39,569 nucleotides of DNA from IMG/VR virus record IMGVR_UViG_3300030419_005289, positions 1 to 39,569 of that record; one strand, written 5' to 3'. The translations under genes were made by a program, and so were the position numbers. Every line of letters begins with the position of its first letter. The stretch's first letter is position 1. A model generated the notes under the pieces. The model did no database searches and was not told where the DNA came from. It worked only from the letters and a program-made list of their open reading frames with translations. Positions 32,806 to 39,569 of this stretch are shown piece by piece. The stretch is from a virus.

Positions 32806-33148
32806 ATCTTGATGTTCTCCCCTCTTCAAGATGTAACATATGACACGGCTTAATAAACATGCCGAAATGTATCGGTCTTGCAAATGTATTTGATCTAAAT
32901 ACCATTACATCAAAATCTTGAGCTTCTGTCAATGGAACTTTTATGCCATATTGTAATGCCCATTCATCAATTTGCTCTAAGCTAATATTTTTCATCCATC
33001 TTCTATTAGCAATATTTGATGGTATTATTTTTTCTATATCATCAATATCAAGCTCGGTTTTAAAAAATTTATCAATTATAGTAATACAATTAATATTATC
33101 ATAATCGTGTTGTAATCCAATATAGTTTATTAAATTTTCTCGTACCAT
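32738..33148 (-). CDS. NlpC/P60-like protein (first copy)
   Basis: 136 residues. Cys21 (DYDNINCITIIDKFF) fits the catalytic cysteine, and His94 (PIHFGMFI) the catalytic histidine, in the typical order with the preceding DVMVFR strand. It is smaller than the following NlpC/P60-like gene, and their sequences differ strongly. The start ATG (33148) overlaps the radical SAM stop by 19 nt, and the end overlaps the second copy by 68 nt in another frame. It may be a second cell-wall hydrolase or have changed to a structural or chaperone role; the catalytic Asn/His third residue cannot be placed with confidence. Confidence 0.75.
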   Translation of the reverse strand: MVRENLINYIGLQHDYDNINCITIIDKFFKTELDIDDIEKIIPSNIANRRWMKNISLEQIDEWALQYGIKVPLTEAQDFDVMVFRSNTFARPIHFGMFIKPCHMLHLEEGRTSRYESIANEWLRALYAVYRHKSLV

Positions 33149-34308
33149 TCTTCTAACTCTGGATAAATATTTGTAAAAGAAGTATTATTAAGATTATCTA
33201 CTTCATTATTAAATTGTTTAAAATTTTTTAATAGTTTTTCTCTATTTTCTATATCTTTATTTAGATACTCTATATTTTTATTAATATTGTCTTTTTCACT
33301 AGTATTTAACGGTATCTTTTTCTCTAAGATATCAAACTTTTTATTTATACGATTTTTTATATCATTAGGTAATAGTCTCATATCAAAGTGTTTAGGATTA
33401 CCAAGTATACTTAAATATGTTGAAATATTATACGCCTTCATTTGCGCTATTAATTCAGGTGTTGTTAATATGCTATAAATTGATGTAGTACAGCTCACAG
33501 TATTTACATATTTCTTAACTTTTAATAAGTTAGTTATGAACGTGTCCCAATTAAAATTAGTTCTACTATAAGCACAATGTTTTTTATATCCATCAACACT
33601 TGGCCAAAGAGAAATATTATCAAAGTGTTTCCACAATTCAAAAACATCATGATTTTTATAAGTTAGTGTACTTAAATTAGTATTATAAGTTAATTCTACA
33701 TCAGTTTTATTGTTATCAATAAACCATTGTAATAGTTTATAGTGACCATCCATTAATAGAGGTTCACCACCCGCAAAGTAAAAATATTTTACTGTTTGTT
33801 TTATTTTAGCTAAGTACTCCCAAAAATCAGGAGAATCTGTATAATAATCTTCTAATTGTTGAGAAGCATTTTTAAACTGAGAAACTTTTTTTGCATCTTT
33901 AAACCATGTGCTTGAAGAATAAGGGCCGCAAATACGACACTTAAAATTACACTTATTACCAAATCTAATATCTAAATAAATAGGATTATTTGATACGCTT
34001 CCATCTTTAGCTGTTTGATCTTGTAGCTGACTAAGATTATCAAATCGTTTATTTACTTGTTGCCTGTTAGACTCTCCACCTAAATCTTCAATATCATAAC
34101 AAGTTTTCTTACAAATAGCCGGGATATCATTAGAAAGAAACTGTTTTCTAACCTTTTTATACTTATCATTATTAAATATAGAAGAGATAGGTTGTGTATA
34201 ATCACCAACCTTATGACCTGAACTAGGTGATATGTGACAACATAATCTATAATCTCCTTGTATATCACCATACAAGTGCATCCACGGAAGTATACATCCT
34301 TTAGTCAT
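33130..34308 (-). CDS. Radical SAM enzyme with N-terminal twitch/SPASM-like cysteines, in the tail operon
   Basis: 392 residues. An N-terminal cysteine region (Cys5, Cys23, Cys24, Cys66, Cys70; CILPWMHL...RLCCH...CKKTC) is like the half-SPASM or twitch domain, here ahead of the radical SAM core CNFKCRIC (Cys120, Cys124, Cys127) and GGEP (180-183). Such N-terminal arrangement is seen in phage-encoded and anaerobic sulfatase-maturing-like families. The C-terminal third is Lys/Asn-rich helical. It sits between gpL-like and NlpC/P60-like genes, overlapping both by one or a few bases, so it is expressed as part of the tail assembly operon. Substrate unknown. Confidence 0.85.
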   Translation of the reverse strand: MTKGCILPWMHLYGDIQGDYRLCCHISPSSGHKVGDYTQPISSIFNNDKYKKVRKQFLSNDIPAICKKTCYDIEDLGGESNRQQVNKRFDNLSQLQDQTAKDGSVSNNPIYLDIRFGNKCNFKCRICGPYSSSTWFKDAKKVSQFKNASQQLEDYYTDSPDFWEYLAKIKQTVKYFYFAGGEPLLMDGHYKLLQWFIDNNKTDVELTYNTNLSTLTYKNHDVFELWKHFDNISLWPSVDGYKKHCAYSRTNFNWDTFITNLLKVKKYVNTVSCTTSIYSILTTPELIAQMKAYNISTYLSILGNPKHFDMRLLPNDIKNRINKKFDILEKKIPLNTSEKDNINKNIEYLNKDIENREKLLKNFKQFNNEVDNLNNTSFTNIYPELEEWYEKI

Positions 34309-36386
34309 TATTGTCTCGGAATGGTTCTACCAGTAGCAGGAAAGCCTCCAAAGTGAATATCATTATTTCTAATTTGGCATGATAATAAACTTTTACCACA
34401 TATATCTTCACTAGCTAATGTAGCAGCAGAATTATTAGCATGAATAGGATTTGTATTACCTAATAAATTAGTTCCAGGTATAGGAAGTCCCTGACTAGCA
34501 GATGCTACCGTATTTGGGCCAGGATACTGACACTCAGCACCTTTATACTCCCACTGACAAGTATTTTTATAATATTTTCTTTTAGGAACTACAAATTTAA
34601 AATACTGTAACCAAGATGTTAAATTAAAATTAGCTACCGAATCATTTAAACCTTCAAGAGAATCAATCTTAAAGATATCTTCAATAAATGACTCAGGATC
34701 TGCATCAGCATTAATTATATATAAAGGATCACCAATCGTTGTATCAGAGTGCACTGGAGCATCAAGAAATATAAATCTATTTTCTTCTATACCTTGTATT
34801 GTAGCTTCTGTTGAGCCTTTATTACTTTTTACTTTATCACCAACTCTATAAGGCATCGTGCTTACTAATTCATATGCATTACCTAAAATTGACTTCACAG
34901 TTGAATATTCGGGCCAAACATCTAAAAAATTTGCAAAGGTAGATTTTATTTCAACAACAGCACCTAATAAATCACGACTATCTAACTTCTTTTCATCCCA
35001 ATCAGCAGATGATGATCCAGCAGCAGTTGCGACCTCATCATATGTCCAAGAAGCATTTTCTTTACCATACGTACCTTTTACCGTATCACTATAATTAAAG
35101 ACATTAGTGGCTGTTCCATCTATAGTAACCTGTTTAGTCCGTAATTCATATAGAATACTAGCAGCTAAATTAGCTGTTGTTCCTGGAGAACTATCAAAAT
35201 CAGGAAAACCACTCCAATTACTTATTTCATCGGCTTCCATATTAATAGTTCTAGGATCAATACCATTTACATATTCATGATTAACTAAAGCCATAGCAGA
35301 GTTAGCTTTGTTATTACCTGCTATAAAGGGATCTTCTACTAATGCACTTATTGTATTTTCAAAATTAAATATATTTACAGATATCTCATTAATTTCTCCA
35401 TCACTTGCTTGACTAATTGGAGAAATATTTATAGGGTATGGTGAATAGCTATCACCATCAAAAGTTACATTATAACTTATATCAGATATTATATCCCCAT
35501 TTATCTCTGCTATTTTAAAAGGAAAGTCATTGGGCCAAGAAAGACCTGCGCCTGCACCTGTAGGATTACCATTTGAATTTGGAGGATACCACTCACCAGG
35601 ATAGTAAATTTTTACAAGCCTAACTAGTGGATTTTGGGTAAAAGCATTTTTCTCTGCAATATAAGGTGAAGGAGCAATTGAGGTTATAACATTACTTATC
35701 GCAGTATTAGCATTAGATACAAAAACAGCTGGTTCAAAAGTTGTAGCCTGTAAATTAGCTGTTTCAACTCTTAGAGTAACATTGGTATTGGCACCAATTC
35801 TTTGATTTGGAAAATGAATTGCATTTGCAAAAAAGGGAGTAATATTAAAAGATGTTTGGGACTCAAGAGTTAACGAACCTCCGAAAGATCCTGTTACAGT
35901 CGCATCAGAAGCTAGATCGCCTGTCCATATGTATTCTTTTGTACTAACCATGACATTATTTAAGAATACTGTAATTTCTTCTTTTGTATTAGCAGGAACT
36001 GGTAGTATAAATGTATCAATAACACTTGCGCCTAATGAATCTCCAGCAGTTTTAATTGTACTTCTTATTGTGGCCAAGTCTGAATTAATAGCCGCAAAAT
36101 TAGCTTTGTTGATGGTAGAAACTGTACCAGTATTACTATATTTTAATGTAGAAGATATAGTTCTAGTTGTAATTGATTTAGAATGTACATTTTCTGATGG
36201 TATGAATTTTACAGAAGAATTAGAATACTTTACCTTCATAGTATTAGCACTAGTATCTACATTAGCAATAATTGCTTTTGCACCACTAGAACTACCTATA
36301 ATAGTGTTACCTACCGTAAAAATTCCAGTATTAGCTACTACATTAGGGCTAAAACCTAATATAACATCATAATTTCTGCCAGTCAT
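34308..36386 (-). CDS. gpL-like minor tail protein with [4Fe-4S] cysteine set
   Basis: 692 residues, about three times lambda gpL (232). The C-terminal end has the four cysteines of the lambda gpL iron-sulfur domain: Cys610, Cys619, Cys663 and Cys670, in CQWEYKGAEC and DICGKSLLSC, followed by HFGGFPA. The N-terminal two-thirds is Ser/Thr/Asn-rich beta structure absent from gpL, with a possible carbohydrate-binding or extension role. gpL closes the tail-tip ring below the tape measure. Gene order M-L is as in lambda, and the ATG overlaps the gpM-like stop by one base. Confidence 0.85.
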   Translation of the reverse strand: MTGRNYDVILGFSPNVVANTGIFTVGNTIIGSSSGAKAIIANVDTSANTMKVKYSNSSVKFIPSENVHSKSITTRTISSTLKYSNTGTVSTINKANFAAINSDLATIRSTIKTAGDSLGASVIDTFILPVPANTKEEITVFLNNVMVSTKEYIWTGDLASDATVTGSFGGSLTLESQTSFNITPFFANAIHFPNQRIGANTNVTLRVETANLQATTFEPAVFVSNANTAISNVITSIAPSPYIAEKNAFTQNPLVRLVKIYYPGEWYPPNSNGNPTGAGAGLSWPNDFPFKIAEINGDIISDISYNVTFDGDSYSPYPINISPISQASDGEINEISVNIFNFENTISALVEDPFIAGNNKANSAMALVNHEYVNGIDPRTINMEADEISNWSGFPDFDSSPGTTANLAASILYELRTKQVTIDGTATNVFNYSDTVKGTYGKENASWTYDEVATAAGSSSADWDEKKLDSRDLLGAVVEIKSTFANFLDVWPEYSTVKSILGNAYELVSTMPYRVGDKVKSNKGSTEATIQGIEENRFIFLDAPVHSDTTIGDPLYIINADADPESFIEDIFKIDSLEGLNDSVANFNLTSWLQYFKFVVPKRKYYKNTCQWEYKGAECQYPGPNTVASASQGLPIPGTNLLGNTNPIHANNSAATLASEDICGKSLLSCQIRNNDIHFGGFPATGRTIPRQ

Positions 36387-38230
36387 CAGTCAAAAACCTC
36401 TCTAAGGTTAAAACTCATTGTATAAAAGTTATCTACTAGAGCCGTGCCTCTAGAAAGAACTTGTGTGGTGTTGAGTGGACCATCAAATCTTGCATTTATT
36501 GTACCAGAATCATTTATATGTGACAAGTCAAAAGTGAACGCTTCAAAAGTTCCACTTCTTGATCTATAAAATTCTTCAATAGCTGTTTTTTCAATACCCG
36601 TAATATTAGTATAGTTTAATGAATAATTTCGTTTAGAGCGACGAGACTTAAGTCTACGTTTTTCATAGCCTGCCTGACTAGCAAAAGTAGTAACATCAAA
36701 AACTTCTCCTGTTGTAAAACCTTTATCCGGTTTACGGTCCGCCATAGATGTGAAACGATCATCTGTAGTAACAGATAATCCGATTGATCGTATAGTTAGC
36801 TTATCATTTTCATCAACAGAACCTAATGCACCTCCGCCTAAAACAGTAGGTGCAGTATTTGCTGGTTGAAGTTTAGCGCCTCTATATTTTGCACTTTTTG
36901 TAATTCTCAAAGCATCAATATGACCATTAAAATCCTGTGACAAAAGATTAGCATTACCTATTTGCAGAGGAGCACTAGCCAAAAGAATATGATTAGATAC
37001 ACTAAATGCTGTATTAGTAGTAAAACGGTTATTATTAAGGTACATTCCTAATAAGCCAGTTCCGGCATCTCCGCCTAACGCATCAAAAGATACAGCTACA
37101 TGAGCAAATTGAGCACCAGAAGGAAATGTAAATGTTAAATCTACATTATCACTTAGTGATTGTGAAGAGCTTAAAGTTATACCAGTTCCTGCAGCATTAA
37201 CAGCAGATACAGTAACAGTTCCAGAAATCCCGCTTCCTGTTACCACCTGTCCTACAATAATAACACCTCCTGTAATATTATCTACAGTAAGAGATGTTGA
37301 ACCATCAACTTCACCAGCAACTTTTGCTTTTGTAATACCAGCATTTACCTCATAAGTTGTGCCTTCTTTTCTATATACAAAATTATATCCAGTATTAGCT
37401 ACAGCAGCAAGACGGTAGAAGTTATCTGCATCTTTTGTTCTAGAAAGAATACATAAATTAGAAGAAAAACCCGATGTAGGACGAGCAAAGCACTCAATTG
37501 TAAAGCTAGTATCACTTAAATCAAAATCACCATGTGCGGCAATGTTAACTGCATCATTAGTACCATCTAGAAGCAAAGAAGCAGTACCAAATTGTTTAAA
37601 AGAGGTATCTAATTGAGCATTGTTCTCGAAAGATAATGTATGTTCATTATCACTTTCATCAGTAGAGGAAGTCGCTGTATCTGTCCCATCAAAGTTACAT
37701 AAAAGTTTAGTTGCTGTGTTATCTCCAATATCAATACCATCATTTCCGTAAACTACACTAGGATATGTGTAAGCGGTTGCATCTTGGAATACACCACTAA
37801 CATATACAAAAAGTTCATCTGTTGATGTGATATTAGCGCCTTCAGGAAAGGCAAAAGATTCAGTATTACTATTAATTAAAAAAGTATTACTATTAACAGT
37901 AGTTGCAGATGTATTACTATAATTAACCGCAACAGATTCAGTTACAGATCTATTAACTAAAAACCTAGTTGGTACGCTAATAACTCTTAAAGTAAGATTT
38001 GAAGCGTTAGGAGCAACTAAAAACGTAATCCCATTTCCATCAGCGTCAATAGTATATGAATCTGTTGCCTGAGTAATTCCATCAGCTATAGCTAAAACCT
38101 CTCCTGGAAAAGTAGCTGAACTATCTAAATCAAAATTTGTAGCTGTTGCTCCTGTATTTGTATGCGTTTTTTCAGAAATTATTGAAAAAGATTCTTGAGA
38201 AATTGTAGCGTCATCAGGATATGTTGCCAT
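36386..38230 (-). CDS. gpM-like minor tail protein with inserted LamG (lectin-like) domain
   Basis: 614 residues. The C-terminal ~115 residues (about 500-614) look like lambda gpM or DUF2460: KRNYSLNYTNITGIEKTAI, EEFYRSRSGTFEAFTFDL. Residues 173-455 have the signs of a LamG/concanavalin A-like lectin fold: LLCNFDGTD, SLLLDGTNDAVNI, DTSFTIECFARP and FNGHIDALRITK. Within it, residues about 305-370 form another small beta domain (STSLTVDNITGG...VTVSAV...LSSSQSLSD), which is common in phage proteins. The N-terminal 170 residues are beta-rich. The protein may combine a distal tail role with host glycan binding. It starts at ATG immediately beside the tape-measure stop. Confidence 0.82.
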   Translation of the reverse strand: MATYPDDATISQESFSIISEKTHTNTGATATNFDLDSSATFPGEVLAIADGITQATDSYTIDADGNGITFLVAPNASNLTLRVISVPTRFLVNRSVTESVAVNYSNTSATTVNSNTFLINSNTESFAFPEGANITSTDELFVYVSGVFQDATAYTYPSVVYGNDGIDIGDNTATKLLCNFDGTDTATSSTDESDNEHTLSFENNAQLDTSFKQFGTASLLLDGTNDAVNIAAHGDFDLSDTSFTIECFARPTSGFSSNLCILSRTKDADNFYRLAAVANTGYNFVYRKEGTTYEVNAGITKAKVAGEVDGSTSLTVDNITGGVIIVGQVVTGSGISGTVTVSAVNAAGTGITLSSSQSLSDNVDLTFTFPSGAQFAHVAVSFDALGGDAGTGLLGMYLNNNRFTTNTAFSVSNHILLASAPLQIGNANLLSQDFNGHIDALRITKSAKYRGAKLQPANTAPTVLGGGALGSVDENDKLTIRSIGLSVTTDDRFTSMADRKPDKGFTTGEVFDVTTFASQAGYEKRRLKSRRSKRNYSLNYTNITGIEKTAIEEFYRSRSGTFEAFTFDLSHINDSGTINARFDGPLNTTQVLSRGTALVDNFYTMSFNLREVFD

Positions 38231-38898
38231 TATGTGTTACCCCTTAAAGTCTTACGAATTGGTCCATTATTACGAATATCACGAGTAACAATTTCGACAA
38301 CCATTCTATCAACGTCGATTTGTGGTTTAACGCTTGCCTGAGCATCTTTAGGTGTGCCTTCATTATTAACAACTACCTCAATATTAGGTGTTAATCCTTT
38401 ACCTGTACCATTCATTGCGTGTAGCGCGGGACCGCCAATAGCTTTTGCCATTGGTTTACGAATTACAAACTCACCTGGCTCAAGCATAGCAGGTATACGA
38501 TCTCGTCTCATGGCACCACCAGCTGCTAACTGAGTGGGTCCGCCGGCTGCTAAATGAACTGGTCCACCGGCTGCTCCAAAAAATGATTTCGCTAGACCAG
38601 CACCTACATCTTCTAGTACAGGTGTAATAAACTTTTCAGTAACGCTTTTTTGTAAGCTATTAATAATATTTTGCATAAAGCTATTAAAAGCATCTTTTGC
38701 CGAATTTAATATGCCTTTTCCTTCACGAACACCATCAAAGAAAGAGTCAAAGGCACTTGAAAGCTCGCCGCTAAAGATACGACTTACGTCAGAACCAAAT
38801 TGTTTAAAGTAGTCTCTTTCTCTAGCAATTTGTTTTAGTTTTTCATCTCGTAAAGCAGCAGCTGCATCCCGTTCTCTTTGCAGTTTCTTCTGCATCAA
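38230..38898 (-). CDS. Tape measure protein, C-terminal part (separate frame)
   Basis: 222 residues from TTG 38898 (ATG 38895). It has a charged coiled-coil start (QRERDAAAALRDEKLK), a helical region, a repeat of GGPVHLAAGG/GGPTQLAAGG (about 111-128) and RIPAMLEPGEFVIRKPMAKAIGGPALHAMN (135-162), the typical C-terminus of phage tape-measure proteins. It overlaps the upstream piece by 56 nt in a +1 frame. The starts lack a ribosome-binding site, so it looks like the end of one tape measure whose frame is broken. A programmed frameshift, a true split gene or a sequencing error are possible. Confidence 0.75.
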   Translation of the reverse strand: MMQKKLQRERDAAAALRDEKLKQIARERDYFKQFGSDVSRIFSGELSSAFDSFFDGVREGKGILNSAKDAFNSFMQNIINSLQKSVTEKFITPVLEDVGAGLAKSFFGAAGGPVHLAAGGPTQLAAGGAMRRDRIPAMLEPGEFVIRKPMAKAIGGPALHAMNGTGKGLTPNIEVVVNNEGTPKDAQASVKPQIDVDRMVVEIVTRDIRNNGPIRKTLRGNT

Positions 38899-39569
38899 TT
38901 ATTTGAAATTCCGTAACACTATTTGCTAATTTTTTATCAATGAGTTTTATTTCTCTGTTTAGAGCATCAATAGCTTCTTTTCTACTCATATCGGCAAGTT
39001 TAGTTTCAAGCGCTTGTCTCTCTGCTACATTAATTTTTAATGCATTATTAGCTGTTATCTGAGAGTTGAGATCGGCTAATCTAGCGGCCGTTAAATCTTT
39101 ATTTGCAGCAGTTTGCTCATCATAAGTATCTTTTTGAAGCTGTTGATTACTTAATATTCTTTCTTTTAAAAGATCAAAATTAATAGCTATCTCAGCAGGA
39201 TCAAATTTATCTAAATTACCAATACCTGTTTCATCCAGTCCAGCTTTTCTCTGTGAATCTCTTATAAACTCATCAATTGCTTCTACAAAAGGAGTTCTCC
39301 CAACAGCTTTTTGAAATTCTTCAACAATTCGTACTTGAGCCTGTAAGTTCTTTAATTCAACTAACTGTTTTTCGTTTTCAAACTTTTGAGCAGCGCGTTG
39401 CGCATCTAACTGTGCTTGTTGCACATTAGCCTGTGCAGTAACAATGGCTTTTTGTTGTGTTAAACGTGCGTTTTCATCAGTAATTTTTCGAATCTCAGCT
39501 TGCTGTTTTTTTGCTTCAATATCTTTTTCTATAGCTTGAATTTCTTTAGTTTTAGCGATAGTATCTACA
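38843..39569 (-). CDS. Tape measure protein, partial (cut by the window edge)
   Basis: The frame is open from the right edge (39568 downwards), so this is the distal part of a longer gene. It is a long Gln/Ala/Glu/Lys-rich coiled coil (QQAQLDAQRAAQKFENEK, AERQALETKLADMSRKEAIDAL), as expected for the tail-tape measure, ending at a TGA after an odd GCSCCF stretch. That ending is unlike the rest and out of frame with the conserved tape-measure C-terminus that follows. Deleting one A of the run at about 38886-38888 would join the frames as DAEELQRERD. It is the first part of a broken reading frame. Confidence 0.75.
   Translation of the reverse strand, partial: VDTIAKTKEIQAIEKDIEAKKQQAEIRKITDENARLTQQKAIVTAQANVQQAQLDAQRAAQKFENEKQLVELKNLQAQVRIVEEFQKAVGRTPFVEAIDEFIRDSQRKAGLDETGIGNLDKFDPAEIAINFDLLKERILSNQQLQKDTYDEQTAANKDLTAARLADLNSQITANNALKINVAERQALETKLADMSRKEAIDALNREIKLIDKKLANSVTEFQIIDAEETAKRTGCSCCFTR

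Noticed and set aside
32806-32883. Longer start of the second NlpC/P60 protein
   Set aside because: The extra 26 residues lie in another frame of the preceding gene and look unlike a protein N-terminus; the ATG at 32805 has a better SD.
35929-36372. 147-aa + strand ORF
   Set aside because: Antisense to the gpL-like gene, with Val/Leu/Ile-rich shadow composition and no start signal.
1-39569. CRISPR arrays, IS elements, integrase, tRNA or rRNA genes
   Set aside because: No regular direct repeats, transposase or integrase motifs, or cloverleaf-like sequence were noticed; a tRNA scan could not be run, so a cryptic tRNA is not excluded.

Overview
The window is part of the genome of an AT-rich, lambda-like long-tailed (siphovirus-type) dsDNA phage, very probably from an aquatic or marine setting. 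This is inferred from gene content: family A DNA polymerase, B12-dependent ribonucleotide reductase, ThyX, MazG, PhoH, SbcC/SbcD-type nuclease and a short KRGSS-type basic protein occur together in many uncultured marine phages. No host marker, tRNA, integrase, terminase, portal or capsid gene is visible, and the host cannot be named from the sequence. Genes are packed with 4-20 nt overlaps, ATGA junctions and several GTG/TTG starts.

Layout. Positions 1-17480 (+ strand) form a replication, nucleotide and tailoring module: the 3' end of a family A DNA polymerase, an SF2 helicase, a single-stranded-DNA-binding protein, a GT-A glycosyltransferase, a conserved unknown, an AspH-type dioxygenase, SbcD-like nuclease, a PP-loop enzyme, SbcC-like ATPase, an SGNH-type esterase, class II ribonucleotide reductase, an unlisted 47-residue ORF, MazG, glutaredoxin, PhoH, a PD-(D/E)XK nuclease, 5'-3' exonuclease, an unknown, ThyX, a GT-B glycosyltransferase and a nicotianamine-synthase-like methyltransferase. 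Positions 17455-39569 (- strand) form the late tail module, which runs right to left in the lambda order H-M-L-K-I-J and then fibres: tape measure (broken by a frameshift and cut by the window edge), gpM-like protein carrying a LamG domain, gpL-like iron-sulfur protein, radical SAM enzyme, two NlpC/P60-like proteins, JAMM peptidase, gpI-like protein, a 2208-residue gpJ-like tail-tip protein with an embedded Hint (intein-like) domain, a collar-domain fibre, an acidic protein, a second fibre, a second radical SAM enzyme, an unknown, and a group of small proteins with a beta-helix-like protein. The two transcription units converge and overlap at 17455-17480, beside a strong hairpin.

How the genes work together. 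The + strand genes make and recycle deoxynucleotides (RNR with glutaredoxin as possible reductant, ThyX, MazG) and replicate or recombine DNA (polymerase, helicase, SSB, exonuclease, SbcCD, nuclease). The - strand genes build a siphovirus tail and adsorption apparatus. Threaded through both are enzymes that are not needed for replication or assembly: two glycosyltransferases, an SGNH esterase, an AspH-like hydroxylase, a PP-loop enzyme, a NAS-like methyltransferase and two radical SAM proteins. Together with the self-processing domain in the tail tip, they suggest that virion proteins or a surface glycan or peptide are chemically modified. That link is inference. The best candidates for something undescribed are the Hint domain in the tail tip and the tailoring enzymes, especially the radical SAM gene inside the tail operon.
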